A DNA stretch of 64,000 nt from Maricurvus nonylphenolicus (GTDB taxonomy: Bacteria; Pseudomonadota; Gammaproteobacteria; Pseudomonadales; Cellvibrionaceae): contig NZ_AP031498.1 in NCBI RefSeq assembly GCF_042854845.1, positions 2,604,001-2,668,000 on the forward strand. The letters are read 5' to 3'. Of the stretch, positions 49,735 through 59,109 are shown one piece after another. Under the pieces are notes generated by a model. The model did not search any database. It worked only from the letters and a program-made list of their open reading frames with translations, and was not told the DNA's origin. A program made the translations under genes and the position numbers. How positions within the stretch are numbered: the first letter of the stretch is position 1; every line of letters begins with the position of its first letter.

Positions 49735-49762
49735 CATCTGCCAGCCTTTGGGCTGGCAGATG
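49735..49762 (-). terminator. Strong stem-loop, terminator of the DUF6763-like gene
   Basis: A perfect 12-bp stem CATCTGCCAGCC / GGCTGGCAGATG with a four-base loop. On the minus strand it follows the DUF6763-like gene by 31 bases and is followed by ACGTTTTATT, so it should stop read-through into the lexA promoter. Confidence 0.7.
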
Positions 49763-49792
49763 GGGAAGAAGGGCAGGGGCTAGGTTGGACGA

Positions 49793-50110
49793 TTAAAAGT
49801 CGTCGATGCCGGGAAAAGAGTCGGGTTCTATGGCAGAGAGGGGGTTCATCCAGCTCTCAGGGTGCAAGGTGTCATCACTAACCCAGTCATTTTCATAACC
49901 GCTTTCATAAGCAGCGCCTGCGTCCTCGGGTGGTGATGCAGGGGTCAGGGAGAGCTGTTGCCAGGCTTCAATATCATATTCACTGACTTCGCCGCCAGCA
50001 TACTGAATCTCAATCGTTGCAGATTGATCGTCGACGGCGACGACTTCAAAATATTCGTTGCCGATTGGGTTGTAGTACCACTCACCTATCGTTGGAAGTT
50101 GTAGTGACAT
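49793..50110 (-). CDS. DUF6763-like small protein
   Basis: A 105-residue acidic protein starting MSLQLPTIGEWYYNPIGNEY and containing TIEIQYAGGEVSEYDIEAWQ, a small SH3-like or beta-barrel pattern I associate with DUF6763. The C-terminal ~55 residues are acidic and disordered. GGGGAA before the ATG at 50110 supports this start over one 57 bases upstream. It lies between lexA and psrA on the lexA strand; function unknown. Confidence 0.7.
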   Translation of the reverse strand: MSLQLPTIGEWYYNPIGNEYFEVVAVDDQSATIEIQYAGGEVSEYDIEAWQQLSLTPASPPEDAGAAYESGYENDWVSDDTLHPESWMNPLSAIEPDSFPGIDDF

Positions 50111-50436
50111 AGTGTATTCCCCGGTGTTTATATCCCGATAAACGCTGTGTAATACAAAAATTACCACGCTGAAGCGGCCTTGTGCAGCTGTGTCTTTGTT
50201 GTTCTTTATGCCTGTTTTATGACCGAAATATAAGATTGAGTTTTCCCAGTTAACTGATTTTCTTGTATTTCATGGACTTATGATCAGGGCTTAAAATCGA
50301 GGTTAAGTTGTTTAAAAACCCGCTTCTATAAGGTAAGTTTGTCAAATAAACAATTGGTCTAAGGGATGTTGTTAATGTGGGCTGTACAGGCAGCCCAATA
50401 GCGCGTTGAGTATGGTTTTGCTGTCGATGCGGAGTC

Positions 50437-50465
50437 TTGACACCTATGGTGCTCAAACGTATGTT
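50437..50465 (+). promoter_or_regulatory. psrA promoter
   Basis: A perfect -35 TTGACA (50437-50442) and -10 TATGTT (50460-50465) spaced by 17 bases. This would give a ~70-base leader to psrA. The -10 element is inside the PsrA operator. The rest of the 372-base gap from 50168 to 50539 is A/T-rich and shows no other motif I can name. Confidence 0.75.
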
Positions 50466-50467
50466 TC
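50454..50467. promoter_or_regulatory. PsrA operator (autorepression site)
   Basis: CAAACGTATGTTTC fits the published Pseudomonas PsrA motif (G/C)AAAC-N2-4-GTTT(G/C) with a four-base spacer. It covers the -10 element of the psrA promoter, as expected for an autorepressor released by long-chain fatty acids. Confidence 0.8.
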
Positions 50468-50539
50468 GTCCACTTGGTCTCAGGTGACCGATCAATTTAT
50501 AGATATATAAGAAAAACGTTTTCTTTCAGGTAGTAATTT

Positions 50540-51184
50540 ATGGCTCAATCCGACACGGTTGAACGTATCCTTGGCGCTGCTAGTGCGCTATTTGCTGAGC
50601 GCGGTTATTCAGAAACTTCGCTGCGCACTATCACCAGCACAGCAGGGGTAAACCTCGCGGCGGTGAATTATCATTTTGGTTCCAAAAAAGAGCTGATTCA
50701 GGCCGTGTTTGGGCGCTTTCTTACCCCGTTTTGTAAGTTACTTGATGAGGAATTGGATAAACTGCTGGCAAAATATAATGACTCCAGCACCGCCAGTGTG
50801 GATGAGTTACTTGAAGTACTTTTCAGGACACTACTCACGTCAACCGCTGCGATGGGGGAGCGCCCAAGCCAATTTATGAAGCTGCTGGGGCTAGCGTACA
50901 CACAATCTCAGGATCACTTGCGTCACTATATTATTGGTGAATTTGGGCAATATTATTCCCGATTTACCGGCTTGCTTGAAAAAGCCAATCCTGATATCTC
51001 ACCTGTTACCTTCTATTGGCGTTTGTATTTTATTCTGGGGGCCTCAGTCTTTACCCTGTCGAGCTATGACCCCATCAGCAATATTCTTAAAACTGACTAT
51101 GGCCAAGAGTCGACTATTGAGAATACCGTATCTCTGCTGGTGCCATCGCTATCGGCGATGCTGCAATGTGAAGATTTGAGTTAA
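50540..51184 (+). CDS. psrA: TetR-family regulator PsrA
   Basis: A 214-residue TetR-family protein. The N-terminal helix-turn-helix is typical (TSLRTITSTAGVNLAAVNYH, residues ~27-46), and the ligand domain (e.g. GERPSQFMKLLGLAYTQSQD) matches PsrA. In Pseudomonas PsrA senses long-chain fatty acids, represses itself and fatty-acid oxidation genes and activates rpoS. The gene sits next to lexA as in Pseudomonas, and its upstream operator has the PsrA consensus over the -10. nagZ, an MscS-family gene and a phosphorylase gene follow with no room for terminators, so they are probably transcribed from the same promoter. Confidence 0.92.
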   Translation: MAQSDTVERILGAASALFAERGYSETSLRTITSTAGVNLAAVNYHFGSKKELIQAVFGRFLTPFCKLLDEELDKLLAKYNDSSTASVDELLEVLFRTLLTSTAAMGERPSQFMKLLGLAYTQSQDHLRHYIIGEFGQYYSRFTGLLEKANPDISPVTFYWRLYFILGASVFTLSSYDPISNILKTDYGQESTIENTVSLLVPSLSAMLQCEDLS

Positions 51185-51206
51185 CAGCGTTTTAGCGAGC
51201 GAAATT

Positions 51207-52223
51207 ATGAGTTTAGGGCCCTTAATTCTCGATCTCGAAGGTACTGTATTGACCGACGAAGAGCGAGAGTTGTTGCTTCATCCAATGGTGGGTGGGGTAA
51301 TAATTTTTGCACGTAATATCGAAAACTACACCCAGTTAACTTCATTGCTGTCTGCAATCAGGGAGTGCCGCTCAGAACTTTTGATTTGTGTCGATCAGGA
51401 GGGCGGTCGTGTACAACGTTGCCGTGACGGTTTTACCCGCATTCCGGCGATGCAAAGCTTTCATCAATTGCATTGTGATGATCCCGCAAAAGCTGAGCAG
51501 TTAGCCGAAGATTGTGGCTGGTTGCTGGCATCTGAGGTCATCGCCTGTGGTTTTGATTTCAGTTTTGCGCCGGTTCTTGATGTTGATGATAACCACTGTA
51601 GCGTTATTGGCGACAGGGCATTTTCCCATGAGCCTGAGCGAGTTGCGCAATTAGGGCGCGCTTTTATTCGTGGAATGCAAGATGCGGGCATGTCGGTTAC
51701 AGGCAAACACTTTCCGGGGCATGGTAGTGTCGTTGCTGATAGCCACCTGGAGTTGCCTGTCGATACGCGCAGCTGGGAAGCGATTGCCGAACATGATTTG
51801 GTGCCGTTCCAGGCATTAAGTAAAACGCTTGATGCGGTGATGCCGGCACATATTTTATTTGATCAGATCGATGATCAACCGGTTGGTTTTTCATCCCGTT
51901 GGTTGAAGGGAGTATTACGCAAGCAATTGGCATTTGAAGGCGTTATTTTCAGTGACGATCTGACCATGGAAGGTGCTTCGGTGGTTGGTAGTTATGAAGA
52001 GCGGGCACGGTTGGCACTTGAAGCGGGCTGTGACTCTGTATTGGTGTGTAACAATCGACAGGGCGCCAAGGCCGTCCTGCATTACCTCGACTCAGCAGAT
52101 ATTCAGCCAAGTTCACGCTTAGGATCTATGCGGGCAAAGCGCTATATTAAGCGAGCAGCACTCGAGGCGACTTCTCGCTGGCAGTCAACCGTACAACAAT
52201 TATTGGAAATGGATAGCAAATAA
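51207..52223 (+). CDS. nagZ: Beta-N-acetylhexosaminidase NagZ
   Basis: A 338-residue glycoside hydrolase family 3 enzyme that removes N-acetylglucosamine from 1,6-anhydro-muropeptides during peptidoglycan recycling, a step linked to beta-lactamase induction. Motifs: FARNIENYTQL, VDQEGGRVQRCRDGF, the catalytic-loop KHFPGHGSVVADSHLELPVD, and SDDLTMEGA with the nucleophile aspartate. Cytoplasmic, single domain and of normal length. It starts 22 bases after psrA. Its stop and the next ATG share one base. Confidence 0.97.
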   Translation: MSLGPLILDLEGTVLTDEERELLLHPMVGGVIIFARNIENYTQLTSLLSAIRECRSELLICVDQEGGRVQRCRDGFTRIPAMQSFHQLHCDDPAKAEQLAEDCGWLLASEVIACGFDFSFAPVLDVDDNHCSVIGDRAFSHEPERVAQLGRAFIRGMQDAGMSVTGKHFPGHGSVVADSHLELPVDTRSWEAIAEHDLVPFQALSKTLDAVMPAHILFDQIDDQPVGFSSRWLKGVLRKQLAFEGVIFSDDLTMEGASVVGSYEERARLALEAGCDSVLVCNNRQGAKAVLHYLDSADIQPSSRLGSMRAKRYIKRAALEATSRWQSTVQQLLEMDSK

Positions 52224-53317
52224 TGCAAATACCTGAATGGTTAGTGGCTTTTACCGGGCAGGAAGATCTGTGGTGGATAGAAATTTTTGCCGTCGTATTG
52301 TTGACCCTGGTTGTATCCTTTTGTGTGCGAGTCTTCCTAGACCGTTTGTTGGTGCGTGCGCAGACCACAAAAAGTCTTTGGGATGATGCGTTAATAGTCT
52401 CCGCCAAACAGCCTCTGCGCTGGTTGTTTTGGTTAATTGGCTTAAGTTGGGCGGCCGATATAGCGGCACTGCGGTCAGAGTCTGCTTTTTTTGAAGCGGT
52501 AGATCCAATTCGCGAAGTGGGTGCCATAGCACTGTTAACCTGGTTTTTGGTGCGCTTTGTGCGCTGTGCCGAATCCAATTTACTTGACCCCATGTACCGT
52601 GCCGAGCCGTTGGATGAAACCACCGTGCACGCCGTGGGTAAGCTGCTGCGTATTTCGGTAATTATTACTGCTGTACTGATTGTGATGCAGTCGCTTGGAT
52701 ACAGTGTTTCGGGGGTGCTGGCGTTTGGTGGTATCGGCGGGATTGCTGTTGGTTTTGCCGCTAAAGATTTGTTGGCAAACTTTTTTGGCGGTTTGATGAT
52801 TTATCTTGATCGTCCCTTTGCGGTTGGCGACTGGATACGTTCGCCGGATCAGAATATTGAAGGTACGGTTGAAGAGATTGGCTGGCGCTTAACCCGGATT
52901 CGGACCTTCGACAAACGACCTCTGTATATTCCTAATTCAACCTTTACTCATATTTCGGTTGAAAATCCCTCGCGTATGACCAATCGCCGAATTTACGAAA
53001 CCATCGGTATCCGCTACGACGACAGCGATAAAATGGGTGTGATTATTGAACGCGTGGAGGCTTACCTGCGATCGCATGAGGCCATTGATAGCAATCAAAC
53101 CTTGATTGTTAACTTTAATGCCTTCGCCGCCTCATCGTTGGACTTCTTTATTTATACCTTTACCAAAACCACAGATTGGGTTGAGTTTCATAAAATTAAG
53201 CAGGATGTGTTGCTGGGTATACTCGATATTATCGAAAAAGCCGGCGCTGAGTGTGCGTTCCCAACGTCCACGCTACATATTGCTCCCGGTCCTGAAGGGG
53301 TTGTTGAAGCGAAATGA
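52223..53317 (+). CDS. Mechanosensitive ion channel, MscS family
   Basis: A 364-residue MscS-type channel. Several transmembrane segments precede the conserved pore helix and beta domain (residues ~165-200: FGGIGGIAVGFAAKDLLANF, then GGLMIYLDRPFAVGDWI). The cytoplasmic vestibule follows, with IPNSTFTHISVENPSRMTN. It opens under membrane tension to release solutes in hypo-osmotic shock. The N-terminal region is longer than in minimal MscS. Start overlaps the nagZ stop by one base and its end overlaps the next start (ATGA), so translation is coupled. Confidence 0.9.
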   Translation: MQIPEWLVAFTGQEDLWWIEIFAVVLLTLVVSFCVRVFLDRLLVRAQTTKSLWDDALIVSAKQPLRWLFWLIGLSWAADIAALRSESAFFEAVDPIREVGAIALLTWFLVRFVRCAESNLLDPMYRAEPLDETTVHAVGKLLRISVIITAVLIVMQSLGYSVSGVLAFGGIGGIAVGFAAKDLLANFFGGLMIYLDRPFAVGDWIRSPDQNIEGTVEEIGWRLTRIRTFDKRPLYIPNSTFTHISVENPSRMTNRRIYETIGIRYDDSDKMGVIIERVEAYLRSHEAIDSNQTLIVNFNAFAASSLDFFIYTFTKTTDWVEFHKIKQDVLLGILDIIEKAGAECAFPTSTLHIAPGPEGVVEAK

Positions 53318-54048
53318 CTAAGCTGGCAATTATTGGCGGTTCTGGGCTAAACCAGCTTGAGGGTATGGAAAACGCCCAGCAACGTGTCGTCGAGACCCGC
53401 TACGGAACTGCTGAAGTAACCCTGGGTGAATTACACGGCCAGCCTGTAGCCTTTATGCCACGTCATGGTGAGGGGCATGTGTTACCTCCGCACCAGATTA
53501 ACTATCGAGCCAATATCGCTGCACTCAAACAGCTTGGCATAGAACAGGTAGTGGCGTGCAATGCGGTTGGTGGGATTCATTCCGAGATGGGGCCTGGCAA
53601 GTTGGTTGTGCCCGATCAAATTGTTGATTACACCTATGGTCGTGAGCACACATTTGCCGAGCAGGGTGATGTGATACATATAGATTTTACCTATCCCTAC
53701 GATGAGACCCTGCGGTCATTTTTATTGGCCAGTTTAACGCGGCTTGAAATTCCTCATGTCGATTTTGGTGTCTATGCCTGCACTCAAGGTCCGCGTCTTG
53801 AAAGTGCTGCCGAGATTGTGCGTCTCAAACGTGATGGTTGTGATTTGGTAGGCATGACGGCTATGCCTGAAGCGGCTTTAGCGCGTGAAGCAGGTTTGGC
53901 CTACGCTTCTTTGTGTCTGGTAGCCAATTGGGGAGCAGGTTTAACGGAGGATTTGATAACTATGGAGGAGATTCTTCAGGTTATTGCATCCGGTGTTGAG
54001 CAAATCCACCAGGTTTTGTCTGATTTCATCCCTTCACACTGCAATTAA
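53314..54048 (+). CDS. mtnP: S-methyl-5'-thioinosine (or -adenosine) phosphorylase
   Basis: A 244-residue purine nucleoside phosphorylase-fold enzyme of methionine salvage. Motifs are LAIIGGSGLNQLEGM, RHGEGHVLPPHQINYRANI, ACNAVGGIHSEMGPGKLVVP and LVGMTAMPEAALAREAG. Its position beside nagZ and psrA matches PA3004 of P. aeruginosa, which acts on methylthioinosine rather than methylthioadenosine, so the thioinosine activity is likely here as well. The start codon overlaps the MscS stop by four bases. Confidence 0.9.
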   Translation: MTKLAIIGGSGLNQLEGMENAQQRVVETRYGTAEVTLGELHGQPVAFMPRHGEGHVLPPHQINYRANIAALKQLGIEQVVACNAVGGIHSEMGPGKLVVPDQIVDYTYGREHTFAEQGDVIHIDFTYPYDETLRSFLLASLTRLEIPHVDFGVYACTQGPRLESAAEIVRLKRDGCDLVGMTAMPEAALAREAGLAYASLCLVANWGAGLTEDLITMEEILQVIASGVEQIHQVLSDFIPSHCN

Positions 54049-54288
54049 GCTTACAAAGCCATAAAAAGACCATTTTTTTACCACTTTTTACTGGACAGCG
54101 GTGGTAAATTATCTTAAAAATGACGTGTCGCAGGGTATACGTAGTTTGATTGCCCACAGCTTGGGGGCGCGCGACGCACGGCAGGTTTTATCGCTGATCC
54201 GGCTTTTTTAAGTTCGGGACAGCACTGAAGCCTCCGCGACATACGATAAGATAATAATAGACATATAAAAATAATGAGGTTGTTCGAT

Positions 54289-54501
54289 ATGGCAGTTCGC
54301 GAAACAGGCACCGTTAAATGGTTCAATAACGCGCGGGGTTACGGGTTCATTACGCGGGGTGAGGATAGCGATGATGTGTTTGTACACTATCGCAATATTC
54401 GGGGCGAAGGCTACCGCTCACTCAATGAGGGGCAGGCTGTGGAGTTCGACATCCTTGAGGGTGACAAGGGTCTCCAGGCAGAAGATGTAGCGGCCGTTTA
54501 A
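54289..54501 (+). CDS. Cold-shock domain protein (CspA family)
   Basis: A 70-residue cold-shock domain. The RNA-binding motifs are GYGFITRG (RNP1) and VFVHYRNI (RNP2), after the strand GTVKWFNNARG. GAGG at 54276-54279 is properly spaced from the ATG at 54289, which I prefer over one 15 bases upstream. It has a 240-base upstream gap that may carry a structured 5' leader. A strong terminator follows. Such proteins are RNA chaperones; whether this one is cold induced is unknown. Confidence 0.93.
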   Translation: MAVRETGTVKWFNNARGYGFITRGEDSDDVFVHYRNIRGEGYRSLNEGQAVEFDILEGDKGLQAEDVAAV

Positions 54502-54518
54502 ACAACCTTATTATAAAA

Positions 54519-54550
54519 AACGCCAGCAATTATGCTGGCGTTTTTATTTT
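54519..54550. terminator. Intrinsic terminator between csp and csiV
   Basis: Ten-bp perfect stem AACGCCAGCA / TGCTGGCGTT with a four-base loop and a following TTTATTTT on the plus strand. The opposite strand also has a run of U after the stem (from the A-run at 54515-54520), so it can serve both convergent genes. Confidence 0.9.
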
Positions 54551-54567
54551 ATATTTCCCTTCCAGAT

Positions 54568-55551
54568 TTATGGCGTTGCTGTGGCTTCAGCTGCAGGGAT
54601 TAAAGCCGTGTCGCCATCCATTAATTGTGTTTCTTCTTCTATCTCTTCTGGCAGTTCATAGGGTGTGATTTTTATCAGTAGTCCCACTAAGGGGTGATCA
54701 ATAAAATGCAGTTCGCCGCTTCGCATGCGCCGCTTCTGTTTTAGCAGGACAACCTGATCCAGTACATACGGCTGATTAAGAATCTTGTCGTACTCTGTTT
54801 CAAGAGAGGTCAAACCACTCCAGGCATCTTCCTGGGTCGCAAGAGGCATCCAGTCCTGGCTTTCAACCTTACGCAGGTCGGGACGAATCGGAAGCATTGG
54901 CCAGTCTTTGCTGTCGCTATCCTGGCGCCATGACTGCTGGTTTTGCCCGTAATTGCGGGTGAACTCACTGAGCCATAAATTGGTATGCAGGTGCAGGTAA
55001 CGGGCGACACTGATGGTGATACTGCCTTCAAGTTCCTGGTGCTCGCCATAGATTTCGCCGCCGTGAATCAGTAACGATGGTGCATTGTCGATATCGACGA
55101 CCGGCTGGCGCCAGCTTTCATGAAAAAGTACTCGGTAGCGCTTGTCGCGTGCCAGGGCTCGGGCGTTGTTGTTTAGTTCTCGCTGCTCTTCTGGCAGTAG
55201 GTAATAGGGTTCTCGCTCAAGGTCGGTTCCAAGAGGTGTGTTGCCATCGGTAGAGGGGGCGGCTTCTTCCGCAGAAGCTGTGTTTTCCTCAGTGTCCTCG
55301 GCTAGGGGGGCTAGCTGTAATGGCTGTTTCAGACGCTGCCAGTTTGGTGGGTAGGCCAGGGCAATGTCGGTGCGCCATTGCTCTTGGGCCTGGTTGGGTA
55401 CATTCTGACTAAATGCGAGTAACTCAATTTGATACCAGCGAATTTCTTTTTCTTCCGGGGCTTCGGTCGAGACTTGCTGTGCCAGCCCAGTGGTAGCGGT
55501 GGCGTAGAGGGCCAAACTGAGCGTGGTGGCTAACAATTGTTTTGCTGGCAT
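54568..55551 (-). CDS. csiV: CsiV-family periplasmic protein
   Basis: A 327-residue exported protein of the CsiV family (PF10972), encoded next to mfd as in Vibrio and Pseudomonas. The signal peptide is MPAKQLLATTLSLALYATAT with cleavage near GLAQQ. The mature part starts with IRWYQIELLAFSQN, contains the central YRVLFHESWRQPV, and ends in a beta-rich segment HFIDHPLVGLLIKITPYELP. In V. cholerae CsiV binds peptidoglycan and assists cell-wall work. I choose the ATG at 55551 because it gives a clean signal peptide; one four codons upstream is also possible. Confidence 0.85.
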   Translation of the reverse strand: MPAKQLLATTLSLALYATATTGLAQQVSTEAPEEKEIRWYQIELLAFSQNVPNQAQEQWRTDIALAYPPNWQRLKQPLQLAPLAEDTEENTASAEEAAPSTDGNTPLGTDLEREPYYLLPEEQRELNNNARALARDKRYRVLFHESWRQPVVDIDNAPSLLIHGGEIYGEHQELEGSITISVARYLHLHTNLWLSEFTRNYGQNQQSWRQDSDSKDWPMLPIRPDLRKVESQDWMPLATQEDAWSGLTSLETEYDKILNQPYVLDQVVLLKQKRRMRSGELHFIDHPLVGLLIKITPYELPEEIEEETQLMDGDTALIPAAEATATP

Positions 55552-55579
55552 AGGGTGTTCCATGCGTTATTAAGCACCA

Positions 55580-58500
55580 CTAACTAGCGTTGCTTTGGGT
55601 TAATTGGTCGAGCAGTGACTTAACCGACTTTATGCGTTTATCGCTATTTTCCATATCGAGGGAAAATTTTAAATGGTTTGCGCCCTCAAGACGGTATTTT
55701 TGTGGTTGGGTTTGCACCATTTTCACAATGGTCAGCGGATCGACCTGGGTTTCGCTGGCAAATTCGATACGTCCATTGCTGGCACTGGCTTCTAACTTGT
55801 TAATACCTAGTCGCTGGGCCTTTTGTTTTAGCTCTGTAATCCTGAACAGGTTTTTACAGGCTTCAGGCAGCAGACCAAAGCGATCAATCATTTCTACTTG
55901 CAGTTCTTTCAAGGCGTCTGACGACTTGGCGCTGGCAATGCGCTTGTACATTAACAGGCGGCTATTGACGTCGGCCAGATAATCTTCAGGAATCAGAGCG
56001 GGCAGACGCAGATTGACCTCTATGCCTGTATCCAGAGCATCTTCTATATTGGGCGTCTTGCCTGCTTTGATCGCATTTACGGCCCGGTCCAGCATCTCCA
56101 TATAAAGGCTAAAGCCGACGGCCTGCATCTGACCGCTTTGCTCATCGCCCAGCAGTTCACCGGCACCACGAATCTCGAGGTCATGGGTGGCAAGGGTGAA
56201 ACCAGCTCCGAGATCATTGGCCGAAGCAATGGCGTCGAGACGCTTGATGGCATCGCCGGTCATGGCTTTTTTGTGGGGGGTCATCAAGTAGGCGTAGGCC
56301 TGGTGATGAGAGCGGCCTACGCGGCCACGGAGTTGATGCAGTTGTGCCAGGCCAAATTTATCGGCCCGATCGATCACTATGGTGTTGGCATTGGGGACAT
56401 CAATGCCGGTTTCAATAATGGTCGTGCACACCAGGATATTGAAGCGCTTATGGTAAAAGTCGCTCATCACCTGTTCCAGCTGGCGTTCACGCATCTGGCC
56501 ATGGCCAATACCGATACGGGCATCAGGAATAAGCTCTTCAAGTTCGCGAGCGACTTTCTCAATGGATTTGACTTCGTTGTGCAGATAGTAAACCTGACCG
56601 CCACGCAGAATTTCACGCAGTATGGCTTCTTTGATCAGGTTGTCATCGCTTTGACGGACAAACGTCTTCACCGAGAGGCGTTTTGCGGGCGGCGTGGCGA
56701 TAATCGATAGGTCACGAATACCGGACATGGCCATATTCAGGGTTCGTGGAATTGGGGTGGCCGTCAGCGTCAGAATATCTACTTCTGAGCGCAGTGATTT
56801 TAATTTTTCTTTTTGACGTACACCAAAGCGATGCTCTTCGTCGATAATCAATAAACCGAGAGATTTGTAGTTTAAATCCGACTGCAGCAGTTTGTGGGTG
56901 CCAATAATGATATCAACCTGGCCGTCGGCAATTTTTTGCTGGGCCGCATCGATTTCTTTATTGCTGCGAAAGCGCGACAGCACCTCGATATTTACCGGCA
57001 GTTCGGCAAAGCGATCCTTGAAATTTTCGTAATGTTGTTGCGCCAGCAGGGTGGTGGGTACCAGCATCGCGACCTGTTTGCCACTGTGTGCAGCAATAAA
57101 GGCTGCGCGCATGGCAACTTCTGTTTTACCAAAGCCAACATCACCACAGACAAGGCGATCCATCGGTTGTTCGGACAGCATATCTTTGTAAACGGCTTCG
57201 ATAGCTTGTTGCTGGTCTGGGGTTTCTTCAAACGGGAAGCTGCTGGAGAAACGTTGGTAGGCTACAACCGGGTCTTCAAAGGCATGACCTTTGCGGGCTG
57301 CACGGCGGGCATAAATATCCAGCAGTTCTGCGGCAGCATCGCGTACCTGTTCGGCGGCCTTGCGTTTGGCTTTTTGCCACTGTTCACTGCCGAGTTTATG
57401 CATGGGAGCCAGGGCTTCATCTGCACCGGAATAGCGACTGATGAGGTCGAGGCTGGCTACAGGCACATAGAGCTTGGCTTCGTTGGCATATTCCAACATC
57501 AGAAATTCATTGGTTTCACCGTCTACGGTGATGGTTTCCATTCCGCGGTAACGGCCAACACCGTGATCGATATGAACAACAGGGGCGCCCATATTTAATT
57601 CGGTCAGGTTTTTTATCACCTGATCACTTTGGCTTTGCTGCTTGTTACGGCGACGTTGCTGCTGAACTTGTTCGCCAAACAATTCTGTTTCGGTAATAAC
57701 TGTTATGGCTGGGTTATGTAGCTGGGTGGCGCGTTCGACGGTACATACGGTGATGCAGATGGGCTTGTCGTGTTGTAAAAACTCCGACCAGTTGTCGATT
57801 TCTGTGGGTTGGATGCGAATTTTTTGCAGTTGTTCTATTAGGGTTTCTCGTCGTCCGGCGGATTCTGCGCAAAACAGAATACGATTGTCTGTCTCAGTGA
57901 GAAAACTTTGCAGTTTATGCAGTGGTTGCTCGTGGCGAGCATTGATGGCGACATCGGGTAGCTTGCTGCAGGCAAAATTGTGGTGAGCTGCGTGGTCTTC
58001 GACAGAGCTATCGCTAATGGCACTGCTGGCCAAAGGTTTTAATAGGCCAAACAGTGTGGGTGGGGCGACAAACATTTCCGCCGGTGGCAGTAGCGGGCGC
58101 TCAGGATCAACGCAGCGGCTTTCGTAGCGCTCGGTTAGATCCTGCCAAAAATGATCGGCGCTGTTAACCAGTTCACCAAGACTAAACACCTGTGTGTTAT
58201 TGGGCAGGTATTCAAACAGCGTACTGCATTGTTCAAAAAACAGAGGTAGATAATATTCGATGCCTGCCGGGCTGATACCCTGACTGATGTCTTGATAAAT
58301 CGGGCAGCGCTTGTGGTCTACATCGAAGCGCTCATGCCAGTTGTCACGAAAACGGCCAATGCCAACCTTGTCGAGAGGATATTCTTTTGCTGGCAGCAAG
58401 CGGATGTCTTGCAGGCTGTCTATGGTGCGTTGGGTTTCCGGGTCAAAGGTGCGCAGGGTTTCGATTTCATCATCGAATAAATCAATACGGTAGGGCAGGT

Positions 58501-59062
58501 TGCTGCCCATAGGGTAGATATCGATCAGTGAACCGCGAACGGCAAATTCACCGTGTTCATAAACAGTATCGACACAGTGGTAGCCGGCGTTTTCCAGTTG
58601 GGCGCGTATCGCTTTGACATTAAATTGCTGTCCAACCTCAACCATGAGACTGTTGCCGCGTACATAATTTACAGGCGGCAGGCGGTGCATCAGGGTGGTG
58701 ATGGGGACCACAAGAATGCCGTGTTGTGTTGCCGGTAAGTGGTAGAGCGTTTGCAGTCGTTCGGAAATAATGTCTTGGTGGGGAGAGAAAATATCGTAGG
58801 GCAGGGTTTCCCAGTCTGGTAGGGACAAAATCGGTAGTGAATCATCCGTAAAAAAACGTAGCTCGCTTTCAAGGCGTTGCGCTGTGTTGCTGTCAGCGGT
58901 AATTACCAGAGTAAGGCTGTCGTGCTGTTTGGCAGCCTGGCATATGGCTAAAGATTGAGCGCAGCCAATCAGTTGGCCCCATCGCTGTTTATTGCCCGGT
59001 TTGTTGTTAAGGCTTGGGGCGATAGGGTGTTGCAAGCTCATAGGTATATGCTCTAATGTCAT
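55580..59062 (-). CDS. mfd: Transcription-repair coupling factor Mfd
   Basis: An 1160-residue translocase that removes stalled RNA polymerase and recruits UvrA. The N-terminal UvrB-like domains are followed by the RNA polymerase-interaction domain (near DIDHG VGRYRGMETI-type residues), the RecG-like helicase with Walker A CGDVGFGKTEVAMRAAF, LLIIDEEHRFGVRQKEKLKS and the RGRVGRSHHQAYAYL motif, and the C-terminal autoinhibitory domain. Length is normal. Start is the ATG at 59062; an alternative at 59041 gives a start more like Pseudomonas Mfd. csiV follows. Confidence 0.98.
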   Translation of the reverse strand: MTLEHIPMSLQHPIAPSLNNKPGNKQRWGQLIGCAQSLAICQAAKQHDSLTLVITADSNTAQRLESELRFFTDDSLPILSLPDWETLPYDIFSPHQDIISERLQTLYHLPATQHGILVVPITTLMHRLPPVNYVRGNSLMVEVGQQFNVKAIRAQLENAGYHCVDTVYEHGEFAVRGSLIDIYPMGSNLPYRIDLFDDEIETLRTFDPETQRTIDSLQDIRLLPAKEYPLDKVGIGRFRDNWHERFDVDHKRCPIYQDISQGISPAGIEYYLPLFFEQCSTLFEYLPNNTQVFSLGELVNSADHFWQDLTERYESRCVDPERPLLPPAEMFVAPPTLFGLLKPLASSAISDSSVEDHAAHHNFACSKLPDVAINARHEQPLHKLQSFLTETDNRILFCAESAGRRETLIEQLQKIRIQPTEIDNWSEFLQHDKPICITVCTVERATQLHNPAITVITETELFGEQVQQQRRRNKQQSQSDQVIKNLTELNMGAPVVHIDHGVGRYRGMETITVDGETNEFLMLEYANEAKLYVPVASLDLISRYSGADEALAPMHKLGSEQWQKAKRKAAEQVRDAAAELLDIYARRAARKGHAFEDPVVAYQRFSSSFPFEETPDQQQAIEAVYKDMLSEQPMDRLVCGDVGFGKTEVAMRAAFIAAHSGKQVAMLVPTTLLAQQHYENFKDRFAELPVNIEVLSRFRSNKEIDAAQQKIADGQVDIIIGTHKLLQSDLNYKSLGLLIIDEEHRFGVRQKEKLKSLRSEVDILTLTATPIPRTLNMAMSGIRDLSIIATPPAKRLSVKTFVRQSDDNLIKEAILREILRGGQVYYLHNEVKSIEKVARELEELIPDARIGIGHGQMRERQLEQVMSDFYHKRFNILVCTTIIETGIDVPNANTIVIDRADKFGLAQLHQLRGRVGRSHHQAYAYLMTPHKKAMTGDAIKRLDAIASANDLGAGFTLATHDLEIRGAGELLGDEQSGQMQAVGFSLYMEMLDRAVNAIKAGKTPNIEDALDTGIEVNLRLPALIPEDYLADVNSRLLMYKRIASAKSSDALKELQVEMIDRFGLLPEACKNLFRITELKQKAQRLGINKLEASASNGRIEFASETQVDPLTIVKMVQTQPQKYRLEGANHLKFSLDMENSDKRIKSVKSLLDQLTQSNAS

Positions 59063-59109
59063 TCATTTTCGGGGCGCTATTGTAGCGGTTTGTGAACCGC
59101 TTTGGGTAA

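Noticed and set aside
54114..54326. 70-residue minus-strand ORF overlapping the csp leader
   Set aside because: It overlaps the cold-shock gene on the other strand and has low-quality composition; the region more likely is a 5' leader.
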